A DNA stretch of 64,000 nucleotides from an uncultured Flavobacteriaceae bacterium (GCA_905181835.1 CAJIZF010000001.1:310001-374000); one strand, 5' to 3'; shown: positions 1 through 10,224, counted from the first letter of the stretch. Notes: a model not told the origin generated them from the letters alone. A program made the numbers and translations.

Positions 1-1138
1 AATGAAAAGTCCTGGTATTCCAGAAAATACTCCTGTAGTGTTGAAATTAAAGAAGAAAGGAGTTAGGATTGTTTCAGAAATTGAGTTTGCCGCTACTTAT
101 ACATCAGCTACTTTAATTGGAATCACGGGTAGTAACGGAAAAACGACTGTAGCAACGATGATCCATAAGATATTAAAAGATGCTGGTAATAACGTTGCAC
201 TAGCCGGAAATATAGGAAAAAGCTTTGCGGAACTGGTCGCTACAAAGGATATAAATCAATTTGTATTAGAACTAAGCAGTTTTCAATTAGATGGCACTTA
301 TAATTTTGCACCTCACATAGCAATTTTAACCAATTTATCACCCGATCATTTAGATAGATACGGCAATGATTATGAAAAGTATATAGCTTCAAAATTTAAA
401 ATAGTTATGAATCAGACAAGTGACGACTATTTTATCTATGATGCAGATGATTTAATGATAAATAAATGGATTTCTAATACAACAATCAAATCTCAATTAA
501 TTCCTTTTTCATTACAGAAAGAATTGAAAAAAGGGGCTTACATAAAAAATAACGAATTAATAATAACAACAAATAACAACACATTTACTATGTCAATCAC
601 AAAACTAGGACAACAAGGTCAGCATAACATTAAAAATGCTATGGCAGCATCAACTGCCTCAACTTTACTCAATATTAGAAAAGCTACTATTAGAAGAAGT
701 TTAGAGAATTTTCAAGGTGTTGAACATCGATTAGAAAATGTATTAAAAATTAATAATGTTCGATATATCAATGATTCTAAGGGCACCAATGTTAATGCAA
801 CATTTTATGCTCTAGATAGTATGGAGGCCTCTACAGTTTGGATTGTTGGTGGCGTTGATAAAGGAAACGATTACAGTGAGCTATTTGCATTAGTGAATGA
901 AAAAGTGAAAGCGATTATTTGTTTAGGTGTTGACAATGAAAAAATAATTAAAGCATTTGGGAATGTAGTAGACATTATGGTGGAAACTCACTCTATGGAA
1001 GATGCCGTAAAAGTTGCGTACCGTCTTTCAAAAAAAGGTGATAATGTTTTACTGTCTCCAGCTTGTGCTAGTTTTGATTTATTCGAAAACTATGAAGACA
1101 GAGGAAGACAATTTAAAAATGCTGTTAGGAATTTATAA
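1..1138 (+). CDS. murD: UDP-N-acetylmuramoyl-L-alanine--D-glutamate ligase (5' partial)
   Basis: Adds D-glutamate to UDP-MurNAc-L-alanine in the cytoplasmic phase of peptidoglycan synthesis. The left end is cut by the window edge: the visible 378 residues begin at the conserved SPGIP segment, so roughly 65-70 N-terminal residues are missing and the first in-window ATG (base 2) is internal. Visible are the Mur-ligase ATP loop GITGSNGKTTV (about residues 40-50 of the fragment), NLSPDHLDRYG, the NDSKGTN segment and the C-terminal LSPACASFDLF block. It heads the ftsW-murG-murC-ftsQ-ftsA-ftsZ series with a 23-base gap to ftsW. Identity is secure. Confidence 0.97.
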   Translation, partial: MKSPGIPENTPVVLKLKKKGVRIVSEIEFAATYTSATLIGITGSNGKTTVATMIHKILKDAGNNVALAGNIGKSFAELVATKDINQFVLELSSFQLDGTYNFAPHIAILTNLSPDHLDRYGNDYEKYIASKFKIVMNQTSDDYFIYDADDLMINKWISNTTIKSQLIPFSLQKELKKGAYIKNNELIITTNNNTFTMSITKLGQQGQHNIKNAMAASTASTLLNIRKATIRRSLENFQGVEHRLENVLKINNVRYINDSKGTNVNATFYALDSMEASTVWIVGGVDKGNDYSELFALVNEKVKAIICLGVDNEKIIKAFGNVVDIMVETHSMEDAVKVAYRLSKKGDNVLLSPACASFDLFENYEDRGRQFKNAVRNL

Positions 1139-1161
1139 TTTATAAAAAGATTGGTTAACTA

Positions 1162-2352
1162 ATGAAGAATGTTTTTCGACATATAAAAGGTGATAAGACT
1201 ATTTGGGCTGTAGTTTCTTTATTGGCGTTATTTTCCTTTTTACCTGTTTACAGCTCTAGCAGTAATTTAGCTTACTTATATGGAGATGGAAATACATTTA
1301 AATTTTTATTAAAGCATCTTACACATTTAATTCTAGGATTTGTGATTTTATATGGCGTTCATAAAGTTCCGTATAATTATTTTAAGGGCTTGTCTGTTAT
1401 TGCACTACCCATCGTAATTATTTTATTGATAATTACTATAACGCAAGGCGTTACTATAGATGGTGCTAACGCAAGTAGGTGGATTCGTATTCCTATAGTT
1501 GGAGTGACATTTCAAAGTTCAACTTTAGCATCAGTTGTTTTATTAACTTATATAGCTAGATATTTATCAAAAATTAAAGACAATACAATAACATTCAAAG
1601 AATCAGTGCTACCTCTTTGGGTTCCTGTTTTTCTAGTATTAATTTTAATACTTCCTGCAAATTTATCGACTGCTGCAATTATATTTTCCATGGTGATTGT
1701 ATTGATTTTTATTGGTGGTTATCCAGTCAAATATTTACTAATAATCCTCTTTACAAGTTTAATGTTTTTATCATTTTTTATTGTTTCAGCAAAAGCATTT
1801 CCAAATGTATTTCCAAATAGAGTTGATACTTGGATTAGTAGGATAGATAATTTTTTTGATGGTGAAAAAACAGAAGCTGATTATCAAATAGAAAAAGCAA
1901 AAATAGCAATTGCATCTGGAGGTGTTACAGGATTGGGCCCAGGAAAAAGTATTCAAAAGAACTTTTTACCACAATCATCTTCAGATTTTATTTACGCTAT
2001 AATCGTTGAGGAATTTGGTTTAGTTGGTTCTTTTACTTTGATGTTTCTTTACATGTTATTGCTGTTTCGATTCGTCATTGTAGCACATAAAGCCGAAACC
2101 GTTTTTGGTAAATTATTAGTTATAGGAGTTGGACTTCCTATTGTATTTGTAGCATTAATTAATATGGCTGTAGCGGTAGAAATATTTCCAGTTACAGGTC
2201 AAACACTTCCCTTGATAAGTAGTGGAGGTTCATCTATTTGGATGACCTGTTTAGCAATTGGTATGATTTTGAGTATAAGTGCAAAAAGAGAGGTTGTAAA
2301 AACTGAAACATATGAAGAAAACCCATTAGATATTTTAAGTGAGACCCTATAA
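1162..2352 (+). CDS. ftsW: FtsW, SEDS-family septal peptidoglycan glycosyltransferase
   Basis: Multi-pass inner-membrane polymerase of lipid II that works with a class B PBP at the septum. The 396 residues contain about ten hydrophobic segments, the SEDS motif [20 protein letters not shown] (around residue 255) and the C-terminal PLISSGGSS signature. FtsW is preferred to RodA because it lies between murD and murG. The 3' end overlaps the GTG start of murG by 14 bases, suggesting translational coupling. Confidence 0.96.
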   Translation: MKNVFRHIKGDKTIWAVVSLLALFSFLPVYSSSSNLAYLYGDGNTFKFLLKHLTHLILGFVILYGVHKVPYNYFKGLSVIALPIVIILLIITITQGVTIDGANASRWIRIPIVGVTFQSSTLASVVLLTYIARYLSKIKDNTITFKESVLPLWVPVFLVLILILPANLSTAAIIFSMVIVLIFIGGYPVKYLLIILFTSLMFLSFFIVSAKAFPNVFPNRVDTWISRIDNFFDGEKTEADYQIEKAKIAIASGGVTGLGPGKSIQKNFLPQSSSDFIYAIIVEEFGLVGSFTLMFLYMLLLFRFVIVAHKAETVFGKLLVIGVGLPIVFVALINMAVAVEIFPVTGQTLPLISSGGSSIWMTCLAIGMILSISAKREVVKTETYEENPLDILSETL

Positions 2353-3439
2353 TTTCATCATATCAGGAGGAGGAACTGGAGGACATATCTATCCAGCTGT
2401 TGCTATTGCAAACGAGTTGAAGTTACGCTATCCTGAAGCAAATTTTTTGTTTGTTGGCGCTAAAGATCGAATGGAAATGGAAAAGGTTCCTCAATCAGGT
2501 TACAATATAAAAGGTCTTTGGATTTCTGGTTTGCAAAGAAGTTTTTCTTTAAACAACTTTTTGTTTCCTCTTAAGTTGATTTCTAGTTTATGGGAATCTA
2601 AAAAAATATTAAAATCGTTTAAACCTGATTTAGTAGTTGGTACAGGCGGCTATGCCAGTGCTCCGCTTTTAAAAATAGCATCAATTAAGGGAATACCTTG
2701 TATTATTCAAGAGCAAAATTCGTATGCGGGAATTACAAATAAATGGTTGAGCAAAAAAGTAAATAAGATTTGTGTTGCGTACGAAAAAATGGAACGTTAC
2801 TTCCCTTTCGAAAAAATATGTTATACGGGCAATCCAGTGCGTCAAGATTTAATAGATATAAGTAATAAAAGAGATCAAGCAATTTCATATTTTAATTTAA
2901 ACTCCACGAAAAAGACGTTATTAATTTTAGGAGGTAGTCTGGGTGCTAAAAGAATTAATCAGTTGACAAATAGTCACTTAAGTTTTTTTTTAAAATTAAA
3001 TATTCAGATTTTGTGGCAATGTGGTAGTTATTATTATGAAACTTATAGAAAAAATGAGGGCGATGGTATTCAGATTCATTCTTTTTTAAATAGAATGGAT
3101 TTAGCATACGCTGCTTCAGACTTTATTATTTCTAGGGCAGGTGCATTGTCGGTATCTGAATTATGTTTAGTTGGTAAACCAGTAATATTTATTCCTTCTC
3201 CTAATGTTTCGGAAGATCATCAAACTAAAAATGCAAAATCTATTAGTACTAAAAATGCTGCAATTTTAATTAAGGAGGAAGATTTAGATGAGCAATTTAA
3301 AAATGAATTTAATCAATTAATTAATTCTAAAAGTTTACAATTAAAATTATCAAAAAACATTAAATCATTAGCGAAGCCAAACGCTACAAAAGATATTGTA
3401 GACGAAATTAAAAAATTATTAAAAGAGACAGTTTCTTAG
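2339..3439 (+). CDS. murG: MurG, UDP-GlcNAc:undecaprenyl-PP-MurNAc-pentapeptide GlcNAc transferase
   Basis: Converts lipid I to lipid II at the inner face of the membrane. The N-terminal [11 protein letters not shown] glycine-rich loop, the mid-protein [10 protein letters not shown] and the donor-site [11 protein letters not shown] motif are all present, and 366 residues is normal for the family. The start is GTG, chosen because the conserved glycine loop begins eight residues later. Overlaps ftsW by 14 bases and is followed after one base by murC. Confidence 0.96.
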   Translation: MRPYNFIISGGGTGGHIYPAVAIANELKLRYPEANFLFVGAKDRMEMEKVPQSGYNIKGLWISGLQRSFSLNNFLFPLKLISSLWESKKILKSFKPDLVVGTGGYASAPLLKIASIKGIPCIIQEQNSYAGITNKWLSKKVNKICVAYEKMERYFPFEKICYTGNPVRQDLIDISNKRDQAISYFNLNSTKKTLLILGGSLGAKRINQLTNSHLSFFLKLNIQILWQCGSYYYETYRKNEGDGIQIHSFLNRMDLAYAASDFIISRAGALSVSELCLVGKPVIFIPSPNVSEDHQTKNAKSISTKNAAILIKEEDLDEQFKNEFNQLINSKSLQLKLSKNIKSLAKPNATKDIVDEIKKLLKETVS

Positions 3440-3440
3440 A

Positions 3441-4796
3441 ATGAGAAATATTGAAAATATAGAGGTTTTTTATTTTATCGGTATTGGAGGTATTGGTATG
3501 AGTGCTCTTGCGAGATATATTAATTTAAGAGGAAAACGAGTTTTTGGTTATGATAAAACTCCTACTAATTTGACAAATACTTTAATTAGTGAGGGTATTT
3601 CTATTCAATTTGATGATGAAATTAATGAAATTCCAGAAGAAATAAAATGTAATGATAAATCATTGATAATCCGAACTCCTGCAGTTCCTGACAGTAATTT
3701 AATCCTTTCTTGGTTCAAATCTAAAAATTATTTAATCTGTAAGAGAGCTGAATTACTTGGTGAGCTTTCTAAAAATAGTATTTGCTTAGCGGTTGCTGGA
3801 ACCCACGGAAAAACAACAACTTCAGCTATACTAAGTCATTTACTAGCTTACTGTAATATGCCAATTACTGCTTTTTTAGGAGGTGTTACAGAAAATTACA
3901 ATTCAAACTTAATATACAAAGGAGATAAAATAATGGTGATAGAAGCTGATGAATTTGATCGGTCTTTTTTACACCTAAGTCCAAAAATTGCTTGTATTAC
4001 CTCTATGGATGCTGATCATTTGGATATTTATAAGTCTGAAAATGCATTAGAAAAAACCTTTGTAGAATTTTCAAAATTAGTTCCAAATACAAATAACTTA
4101 CTATTCAAGAAAGGATTGCCTTTAGTAGGTAATACCATATCTACTGAAGAAGCTGCAGATTATCAAGCTAAAAATATAAGGGTTGAGAATGGGTGTTATG
4201 TATTCGATTTAAAAACACCATCTGAAGAAATTAAAGACCTACAATTTAATTTGCCAGGAAGACATAATATGTTTAATGCTGTTACCGCTTTGGGTATGGC
4301 AATTTTAGTTGGTGCACCAATTAATTGCCTTCCCAAAGCTTTAAAATCTTTTAGAGGAGTTAAAAGAAGATTTTCATATAAAATCAAGAAAAATAATTTG
4401 ATTTTAATTGATGATTATGCTCATCACCCAACAGAGATTAAAGCCCTACATCAAGCCGTAACAGAAATGTATCCAAATGATAAAAAACAGATTGTTTTTC
4501 AGCCTCATTTATTTTCACGAACAAAAGATTTTGGAATTGAGTTTGCAGAAAGTTTGTCGGCTTTTGACGAAATAATATTATTAGATATTTATCCAGCAAG
4601 AGAAAAACCTATCGAAGGAATTACTTCAAATTGGTTATTAAAAATGATTCGTAATGATTGTAAAGTGATTGCACAAAAAAAACAACTTTCAACATTGTTA
4701 AAGGATTCAGACTGTACGGTGAAATTAATGGTAGGTGCTGGAGATATTGGGGCAGAGGTTGATGTTATAACTAAAAATTTGAATTATGAAAATTAA
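3441..4796 (+). CDS. murC: MurC, UDP-N-acetylmuramate--L-alanine ligase
   Basis: First amino-acid-adding Mur ligase; it joins L-alanine to UDP-MurNAc in the cytoplasm. The 451-residue protein has the N-terminal GIGGIGMSALA nucleotide fold, the ATP loop AGTHGKTTT (around residue 116), EADEFDRSF, and the DDYAHHPTEI motif typical of MurC/Mpl. The position between murG and ftsQ favours MurC over Mpl. The end overlaps the ftsQ start by 11 bases. Confidence 0.96.
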   Translation: MRNIENIEVFYFIGIGGIGMSALARYINLRGKRVFGYDKTPTNLTNTLISEGISIQFDDEINEIPEEIKCNDKSLIIRTPAVPDSNLILSWFKSKNYLICKRAELLGELSKNSICLAVAGTHGKTTTSAILSHLLAYCNMPITAFLGGVTENYNSNLIYKGDKIMVIEADEFDRSFLHLSPKIACITSMDADHLDIYKSENALEKTFVEFSKLVPNTNNLLFKKGLPLVGNTISTEEAADYQAKNIRVENGCYVFDLKTPSEEIKDLQFNLPGRHNMFNAVTALGMAILVGAPINCLPKALKSFRGVKRRFSYKIKKNNLILIDDYAHHPTEIKALHQAVTEMYPNDKKQIVFQPHLFSRTKDFGIEFAESLSAFDEIILLDIYPAREKPIEGITSNWLLKMIRNDCKVIAQKKQLSTLLKDSDCTVKLMVGAGDIGAEVDVITKNLNYEN

Positions 4797-5517
4797 CTGG
4801 GGACTCATAAAATTTATATTGATTACGAGTTTAGTCGTATTTGTTTTTAACTTCAGCCAACAAAGAAATAAAGCTAGAGATATTTCAGGAATAGTTATAG
4901 AATTTGAGGATGAAACCCGATTATTTATTACAAAAAAAACAGTTAATAAATTGTTAATACAAAATATAGATAGTGTTACGAGTATAGATAAAGATACTTT
5001 AGTTTTGAATAAGATGGAAAGTATATTGTTGGAAAATCCAATGATAAAAAATGCTGAGGTTTATATAACAATTGATGGAATTTTGAGTGTAAATATAACT
5101 CAAAGAAAACCAGTTGCTAGGGTTAAAAATGAACCTGATTTTTATTTAGACGAAGATGGAAAAACGATGCCTTTGTCGACAGAGTATTCAGCAAGAGTGC
5201 CTATCGTATCCGGTATTTTAAAAAATCAATATACTGAAATATCAGAATTGATTAAAAAAATCACAAAGGATGATTTTTTGAAAGAATTAGTTATTGGTTT
5301 GGATATCGTTAACGAGGATGAAGTAGTTTTTAGAGTTCGAAAAAACCAGTTTAAAGTGCTAATTGGACCACCAGTTGAAATAGATCATAAATTTCAAAAG
5401 TTCAAAGCATTATATAAAATATTAAAAAGAGATAGTTTACTTGAGAATTACAGTTTGATAAATTTAAAATATAACAATCAAGTTGTCGCCACTAAAAGGG
5501 AAACAAATGGAGCATAA
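4786..5517 (+). CDS. ftsQ: FtsQ/DivIB-type cell division protein
   Basis: Bitopic division protein that links early and late divisome components in the periplasm. The 243 residues start with a short cytoplasmic stretch and one membrane helix (about residues 8-24), followed by a POTRA/FtsQ-like periplasmic region. Sequence conservation is low, as usual for this family, so assignment rests on topology and on the position between murC and ftsA. Overlaps murC by 11 bases and ftsA by 11 bases. Confidence 0.88.
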   Translation: MKINWGLIKFILITSLVVFVFNFSQQRNKARDISGIVIEFEDETRLFITKKTVNKLLIQNIDSVTSIDKDTLVLNKMESILLENPMIKNAEVYITIDGILSVNITQRKPVARVKNEPDFYLDEDGKTMPLSTEYSARVPIVSGILKNQYTEISELIKKITKDDFLKELVIGLDIVNEDEVVFRVRKNQFKVLIGPPVEIDHKFQKFKALYKILKRDSLLENYSLINLKYNNQVVATKRETNGA

Positions 5518-6844
5518 TAAAATAGCAGTTGGATTAGATATTGGTACTACCAAGATTGTTGCTATGATTGGGAGGTACAATGAATACGGAAAACTTGAAA
5601 TTTTAGGTTTAGGAAAATCTAAAAGTTTAGGGGTGCACAGGGGCGTAGTAAATAATATTACACAAACGATACAATCTATACAACAGGCAGTTCGTGATGC
5701 TGAAACTTCCTCAGGAATGAAAATTACGGAGGTTATAGTAGGTATTGCAGGCCAGCATATTCGTAGCTTAAAACATAGTGATTATATCACAAGAAAAGAT
5801 AGTGATACCGTAATTGATGATCAAGATATTGAAGACTTATGCAATCAAGTTCATAAACTAGTTATGCTTCCGGGCGAAGAAATTATCCATGTCCTTCCTC
5901 AAGATTTTAAGGTAGATGGACAAAGCGAAATTACGGAACCTATAGGCATGTATGGAGGAAGATTAGAAGCTAATTTTCATGTGGTAGTTGGTCAAGTATC
6001 ATCCATTCGTAATATTGGAAGATGTATAAAAAGTGCTGGCTTATCGTTGTCAGGAATTACATTAGAACCATTAGCCTCTTCCAACGCGGTATTGGGAATG
6101 GAAGAAAAAGAGGCAGGTGTTGCATTAATTGATATAGGAGGCGGCACCACAGATTTAGCCATATTTAAGGATGGTATCATTCGACATACAGCAGTAATAC
6201 CATTTGGCGGAAATGTAATTACGGAGGATATAAAAGAAGGTTGTTCAATAATTGAAAAACAAGCAGAATTATTAAAAATAAAATTTGGATCAGCTTGGCC
6301 AGGAGAAAACAAAGACAACGAAATAGTATCTATTCCTGGTTTAAGAGGAAGAGAACCTAAAGAAATAACATTAAAAAACCTTTCAAAAATAATTCATGCT
6401 CGAGTTATAGAGATTATAGAGCAAGTTTATTTGGAAATAAAAAATTATGGACACGAGGATCAAAAGACCAAACTTATCGCTGGTATTGTTTTAACTGGAG
6501 GAGGGTCTCAATTAAAGCATTTAAAACAGTTGGTTGAGTATATTACAGGAATGGATACTAGAGTAGGTTATCCAAATGAACATATGGCTGGCGATAGTGA
6601 CAGTGAAGTTACTAGCCCAATGTACGCAACTGCTGTAGGATTAGTGCTTAATGGATTGGAAAACACCAAAGTAGACGAAACAATAGACCTTCCAGGTGAA
6701 ACTGGGCCACAAGATTCAGAAGGTGAAACTGGGCCACAAAATCCAGGAGGTGAATCGGATATAGAAATAGAAAAAGATAAAAAGAAAGGCTTTTTTGATA
6801 AATGGGTAGAAAATTTAAAAGATTTTTTAGACAAAGCAGAATAA
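5507..6844 (+). CDS. ftsA: FtsA, actin-like divisome protein
   Basis: Actin-fold ATPase that tethers FtsZ to the membrane. Seen: the N-terminal phosphate loop GLDIGTTKIV, DIGGGTTDLAIF (about residue 205), the GIVLTGGGSQL loop, and a C-terminal amphipathic segment (FFDKWVENLKDFL) fitting the membrane-targeting helix. I start at the ATG at 5507 (445 residues), eight codons inside a longer frame opening with TTG at 5483, because EHNKIAVGLDIG is where the family begins. Just before the C-terminal helix lies a two-copy Gly-Glu-Thr-Gly-Pro-Gln repeat. Confidence 0.95.
   Translation: MEHNKIAVGLDIGTTKIVAMIGRYNEYGKLEILGLGKSKSLGVHRGVVNNITQTIQSIQQAVRDAETSSGMKITEVIVGIAGQHIRSLKHSDYITRKDSDTVIDDQDIEDLCNQVHKLVMLPGEEIIHVLPQDFKVDGQSEITEPIGMYGGRLEANFHVVVGQVSSIRNIGRCIKSAGLSLSGITLEPLASSNAVLGMEEKEAGVALIDIGGGTTDLAIFKDGIIRHTAVIPFGGNVITEDIKEGCSIIEKQAELLKIKFGSAWPGENKDNEIVSIPGLRGREPKEITLKNLSKIIHARVIEIIEQVYLEIKNYGHEDQKTKLIAGIVLTGGGSQLKHLKQLVEYITGMDTRVGYPNEHMAGDSDSEVTSPMYATAVGLVLNGLENTKVDETIDLPGETGPQDSEGETGPQNPGGESDIEIEKDKKKGFFDKWVENLKDFLDKAE
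6697..6750 (+). repeat. 27-bp tandem repeat in the ftsA linker
   Basis: Two consecutive 27-base units beginning GGTGAAACTGGGCCACAA encode the repeated residues GETGPQ in the linker before the C-terminal helix of FtsA. A third unit is broken after GGTGAA. The repeat keeps frame, so it only lengthens the disordered linker. Confidence 0.8.
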
Positions 6845-6888
6845 AACATAACAATAAATGAAACCATCAATCCCACAAAAATTAAATA

Positions 6889-8913
6889 ATGAGTAAAATG
6901 GAAAACTTTCAATTCGACATGCCAAAAAACCAATCCAATGTTATAAAAGTTATTGGAGTTGGAGGCGGTGGTAGCAATGCAATTAATCATATGTTTAGCC
7001 AAGGAATAAATGGCGTAGACTTTGTTATTTGTAATACTGACTCGCAAGCTTTAGAGAGTAGTCCTGTACCTAATAAAATCCAACTAGGAGTTACCCTAAC
7101 AGAGGGTTTAGGAGCAGGTGCAAATCCTGAAATAGGGGAACAATCTGCTGTAGAAAGTATGGAAGATATAAAATCCATGCTAACCACCAATACTAAAATG
7201 TTATTTATCACTGCTGGGATGGGAGGTGGTACTGGTACTGGTGCAGCCCCTATCATAGCAAAAATGGCTAAAGATTTAAATATACTTACCGTCGGTATTG
7301 TAACCATACCTTTTGAATTTGAGGGGAAAATGAGAAATCAACAAGCTAATATTGGAGTTGAAAGATTGAGAGAAAATGTCGATTCTCTTATAGTGATCAA
7401 CAACAATAAATTAAGAGATGTTTATGGTAATCTTGGTTTTAAAGCAGGTTTTTCTAAAGCAGATGAGGTTTTGGCAACTGCAGCAAGGGGTATTGCAGAA
7501 GTTATAACACATCATTACACGCAAAATATTGATTTACGTGATGCTAAAACAGTATTGTCAAACAGTGGAACTGCAATCATGGGATCTGCTAGTGCAAGTG
7601 GAACAAATAGAGCATCTGAAGCCATAGCTAAAGCCTTAGATTCTCCATTGTTGAATGATAATAAAATAAAAGGTGCAACCAATGTGTTGTTACTAATCGT
7701 ATCTGGAGTTGATGAAATTACAATCGATGAGATTGGTGAGATCAGTGACTTTATTCAAAATGAAGCAGGTAATGGTGCCAATATTATTATGGGTGTTGGA
7801 GATGATGAATCATTAGAAGATGCAGTATCAATTACGGTAATAGCTACTGGCTTTAATGTTGAACAACAAAACGATATTGTAAATACAGAATCAAAAAAGG
7901 TAATTCATATTCTTGAAGATGAGCAAAAAGCCGAACAAGTACTGATGTCGAATGATAACGATACTATTTCTTCTTTCAATCTCAATGAAACTGATGCAAT
8001 AACTAATCTTGAATCTACAGCTGAATCTCCTATTATAAGACATTCACTTTTCGACGATGCGGTAGAAGAAGATCAGATTTCGCAAACTAAATCTGTACCG
8101 TTCGAGGGTTATGTTGAAACTTCAGATCTAATTAAAGATCTTCATGTTGATTATGAAGAGATAGATATTCAGTCTTTAGCAGATTTTCAAGAGGTAAACA
8201 TAAATGAGATAGATGTTGAAGATTTTGTTATTATAGATTCAAAAGCTAATTCAGAAACCGATGAGGATGTGACTGAGGTAAAACTAGAATCCGAATCATC
8301 AGAAGATCAAATTTTAATGTTTGATTTGGAAGTTAATAATGTAAATGAAATAGCTGTTAATAAAGATGATGCTTCTTCAATAACCTCAAATAAACAAGAT
8401 ACAGCTACTTCTAGTCTTGAAGAAATTAAAGTGAATGAACATGTAGAAGTTGCTCCAATTACTGAAGTAACAAAAGAGAAAACAATCACGTATAGTTTGG
8501 ATAACTATCAAGAAATGGAAGATCATTTAAACGAGGCTAAGCCAAAAGAATTTGAAGACGAATTGAGTGACGAAGAAATAACTTTTGAAACTAGAATCGT
8601 TGAGTCTCCTAAAACGGTAGAAGAACCTAAAAACGAACCAGAAGACCCGATAAACATGCCTATTTCTAAGCTATTAACAGAGCGTACAGAAATTAGAAAA
8701 AGACAAATGAAGGAGTTTAATTATAAGTTTAACAAAAAGCCTTCTCATATTGACGAGATTGAAAAACAACCTGCCTACAAAAGAATGGGCATCGAGTTAG
8801 ATGAAATGTCAAACCAAGAAGCAAATATTTCAAGGACTTCCCTTAATACCGACGAGGAAAATGACATTGATTTAAGAACTAACAATTCTTTTCTACATGA
8901 TAATGTAGATTAA
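6889..8913 (+). CDS. ftsZ: FtsZ, tubulin-like division GTPase
   Basis: Forms the cytokinetic Z ring. The GTPase core (about residues 15-330) has the GGGGSNA start, the tubulin signature GGGTGTGAAP (about residues 107-116) and the T7-loop region. The protein is 674 residues, far longer than the about 390 of proteobacterial FtsZ, owing to an acidic, probably disordered linker of about 280 residues. A conserved-looking C-terminal patch (PAYKRMGIEL) probably does the job of the FtsA-binding tail; this is inference. ATG at 6889 is used; a second ATG three codons later is possible. A terminator follows, closing the cluster. Confidence 0.96.
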   Translation: MSKMENFQFDMPKNQSNVIKVIGVGGGGSNAINHMFSQGINGVDFVICNTDSQALESSPVPNKIQLGVTLTEGLGAGANPEIGEQSAVESMEDIKSMLTTNTKMLFITAGMGGGTGTGAAPIIAKMAKDLNILTVGIVTIPFEFEGKMRNQQANIGVERLRENVDSLIVINNNKLRDVYGNLGFKAGFSKADEVLATAARGIAEVITHHYTQNIDLRDAKTVLSNSGTAIMGSASASGTNRASEAIAKALDSPLLNDNKIKGATNVLLLIVSGVDEITIDEIGEISDFIQNEAGNGANIIMGVGDDESLEDAVSITVIATGFNVEQQNDIVNTESKKVIHILEDEQKAEQVLMSNDNDTISSFNLNETDAITNLESTAESPIIRHSLFDDAVEEDQISQTKSVPFEGYVETSDLIKDLHVDYEEIDIQSLADFQEVNINEIDVEDFVIIDSKANSETDEDVTEVKLESESSEDQILMFDLEVNNVNEIAVNKDDASSITSNKQDTATSSLEEIKVNEHVEVAPITEVTKEKTITYSLDNYQEMEDHLNEAKPKEFEDELSDEEITFETRIVESPKTVEEPKNEPEDPINMPISKLLTERTEIRKRQMKEFNYKFNKKPSHIDEIEKQPAYKRMGIELDEMSNQEANISRTSLNTDEENDIDLRTNNSFLHDNVD

Positions 8914-8935
8914 AAACAATTAAACTTTTAACCAG

Positions 8936-8972
8936 AAAAGCCTGAGATGTCATTTTTTCTCAGGCTTTTTTT
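8936..8972 (+). terminator. Rho-independent terminator after ftsZ
   Basis: Stem AAAAGCCTGAG (8936-8946) pairs with CTCAGGCTTTT (8959-8969) around a 12-base loop and runs into a T tract. It marks the end of the division/cell-wall transcription unit. It also covers the upstream in-frame start of the next gene, supporting the downstream start at 9010. Confidence 0.9.
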
Positions 8973-9009
8973 AGTCAAATTAATTACCTTTGACCTTAAA
9001 TATTTTACG

Positions 9010-9462
9010 ATGAGCTTAGAAAATAAAATTATGGAGGCAATGAAAATTGCAATGAAAAATAAAGATCAATCTACTTTAGCAGCACTACGTGCCGTCAAGT
9101 CAGAATTGATATTAGCAAAAACTAGTGGGAACACCTCTGAAGAGACTTCCAAAGTAGAAGAAAATAAGCTCTTACAAAAATTAGTTAAACAACGTAAAGA
9201 TAGTGCTGCGATATTCTCAGAGCAAAATAGAGAAGACCTTGCTCAACCTGAATTAGATCAAGCTGCTGTTATTTCAACATTTTTACCAGAACAAATGACG
9301 GAGGCAGCTGTAGAAAAAGTAGTTGTTGAAGTTATTACTCAGACTGGAGCGAGTTCGATGAAAGATATGGGTAAGGTGATGGGAATCGTTAATGGTAAGT
9401 TAGGTGGAAAAGCTGATGGTAAAACTATTTCAGGGATTGTAAAAAGAATCCTTTCTAATTAA
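9010..9462 (+). CDS. GatB/YqeY domain protein
   Basis: A 150-residue, charged, mostly helical protein matching the YqeY family, related to the C-terminal tRNA-binding tail of GatB; its cellular role is not firmly established. Seen: SLENKIMEAMKIAMKN at the start, the LLQKLVKQRKDS helix, and the C-terminal GKLGGKADGKTIS segment shared with GatB tails. The frame extends upstream to 8947, but that lies inside the ftsZ terminator, so ATG 9010 is chosen. A possible promoter -7 box TACCTTTG lies at 8985-8992. Confidence 0.9.
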   Translation: MSLENKIMEAMKIAMKNKDQSTLAALRAVKSELILAKTSGNTSEETSKVEENKLLQKLVKQRKDSAAIFSEQNREDLAQPELDQAAVISTFLPEQMTEAAVEKVVVEVITQTGASSMKDMGKVMGIVNGKLGGKADGKTISGIVKRILSN

Positions 9463-9489
9463 TTTTAATGAATAAAATTCGACTAGTTA

Positions 9490-9518
9490 ACGTGGTAAAT
9501 AAAAAATTTATTTTACCA
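9490..9518. terminator. Possible bidirectional hairpin between convergent genes
   Basis: TGGTAAATAAA and TTTATTTTACCA form an AT-rich stem of about 11 pairs with one bulge between the yqeY-like gene and the leftward lipoprotein gene, whose stop codon lies inside it. The stem is weak in GC, so this is a tentative call. Confidence 0.4.
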
Positions 9519-10088
9519 TGTATATTCAAAAGCTATATCACACTCAAAAGTTCCATCTGAGTTAGTTCTAGTAATAGTTGTTGGAAAACCACCAGAGGAT
9601 TCATAAGGTATGAAACTTAATGTGGAGATTGCATCATCATCGGATAAAGTATCGTAGTCCCATAAATCAATATAATGTATAGACAAAAAACTAGTTAAAT
9701 TAATAGGAGACTCTGGTATAAATTCGTATTCTACATTAAGACCACTTGCATTTGGTATGTAAAATGGGTGATCATAGATTATATTAAATAGACCTTCTGT
9801 CACTTGAATATATATATCAGCATCACTTAAATCAAGAGAATCCCAAAAATCACCATCATCTGTATCTGGAAATTTCTTTACTACAATTTTCGTTATTTTT
9901 ATTGTTGTAGGCGTAAGTTGAACCGAACAATCAAATCCAGAAAATCCATCAAGACAATCACATTGACAATCAACGGTTTGAGAACCTCCATTTGTACAGT
10001 TGACAGGTGTACAATCGTCATCAGTTTCAGAACAACTGAAAGAAAAAATAAACAATAATAATAATGGGATTTTTAGAAAAGATTTCAT
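9513..10088 (-). CDS. Lipoprotein with EGF-like cysteine segment
   Basis: Unknown function. A 191-residue predicted lipoprotein: the signal peptide ends in FSFSC, giving a lipobox cysteine at about residue 19. It is followed by a short cysteine-rich EGF-like stretch (CTNGG, CQCDCLDGFSGFDC; about residues 26-55) and a beta-rich C-terminal region of about 130 residues with many Asp and aromatic residues. Probably surface or periplasm facing. I do not recognise the C-terminal domain. It is a lone gene, convergent with the YqeY-like gene. Confidence 0.75.
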   Translation of the reverse strand: MKSFLKIPLLLLFIFSFSCSETDDDCTPVNCTNGGSQTVDCQCDCLDGFSGFDCSVQLTPTTIKITKIVVKKFPDTDDGDFWDSLDLSDADIYIQVTEGLFNIIYDHPFYIPNASGLNVEYEFIPESPINLTSFLSIHYIDLWDYDTLSDDDAISTLSFIPYESSGGFPTTITRTNSDGTFECDIAFEYTW

Positions 10089-10167
10089 AAAATAGGTTTG
10101 AAAAAACTAATTTAAAAAAAATAAGTTTATTTACAAAAAAAATCTTTTGTTTTAAGCCAAATTTTTA

Positions 10168-10183
10168 GTCACCTCGACAGGAT
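10168..10183. repeat. Partial copy of the tRNA-Arg 3' end
   Basis: Sixteen bases (10168-10183) match the plus-strand image of the tRNA-Arg 3' end (10327-10342) with one mismatch; the 13 bases ACCTCGACAGGAT are identical. The two copies are 159 bp apart in direct orientation. It could be a relic of a tRNA duplication or an attachment-site-like repeat, but no integrase is nearby. Confidence 0.55.
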
Positions 10184-10224
10184 GGTTTTTCTGCTATTAA
10201 ACTCAAAACATTCAATTCTATCAA

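Noticed and set aside
5483..5506. TTG start for ftsA eight codons upstream
   Set aside because: The family begins at the ATG at 5507, right before the GLDIGTTK loop.
6568..7047. Antisense open frames over ftsA and ftsZ
   Set aside because: They mirror strong coding genes and lack any independent signal.
8947..9009. Upstream start for the YqeY-like protein
   Set aside because: These codons lie in the ftsZ terminator.
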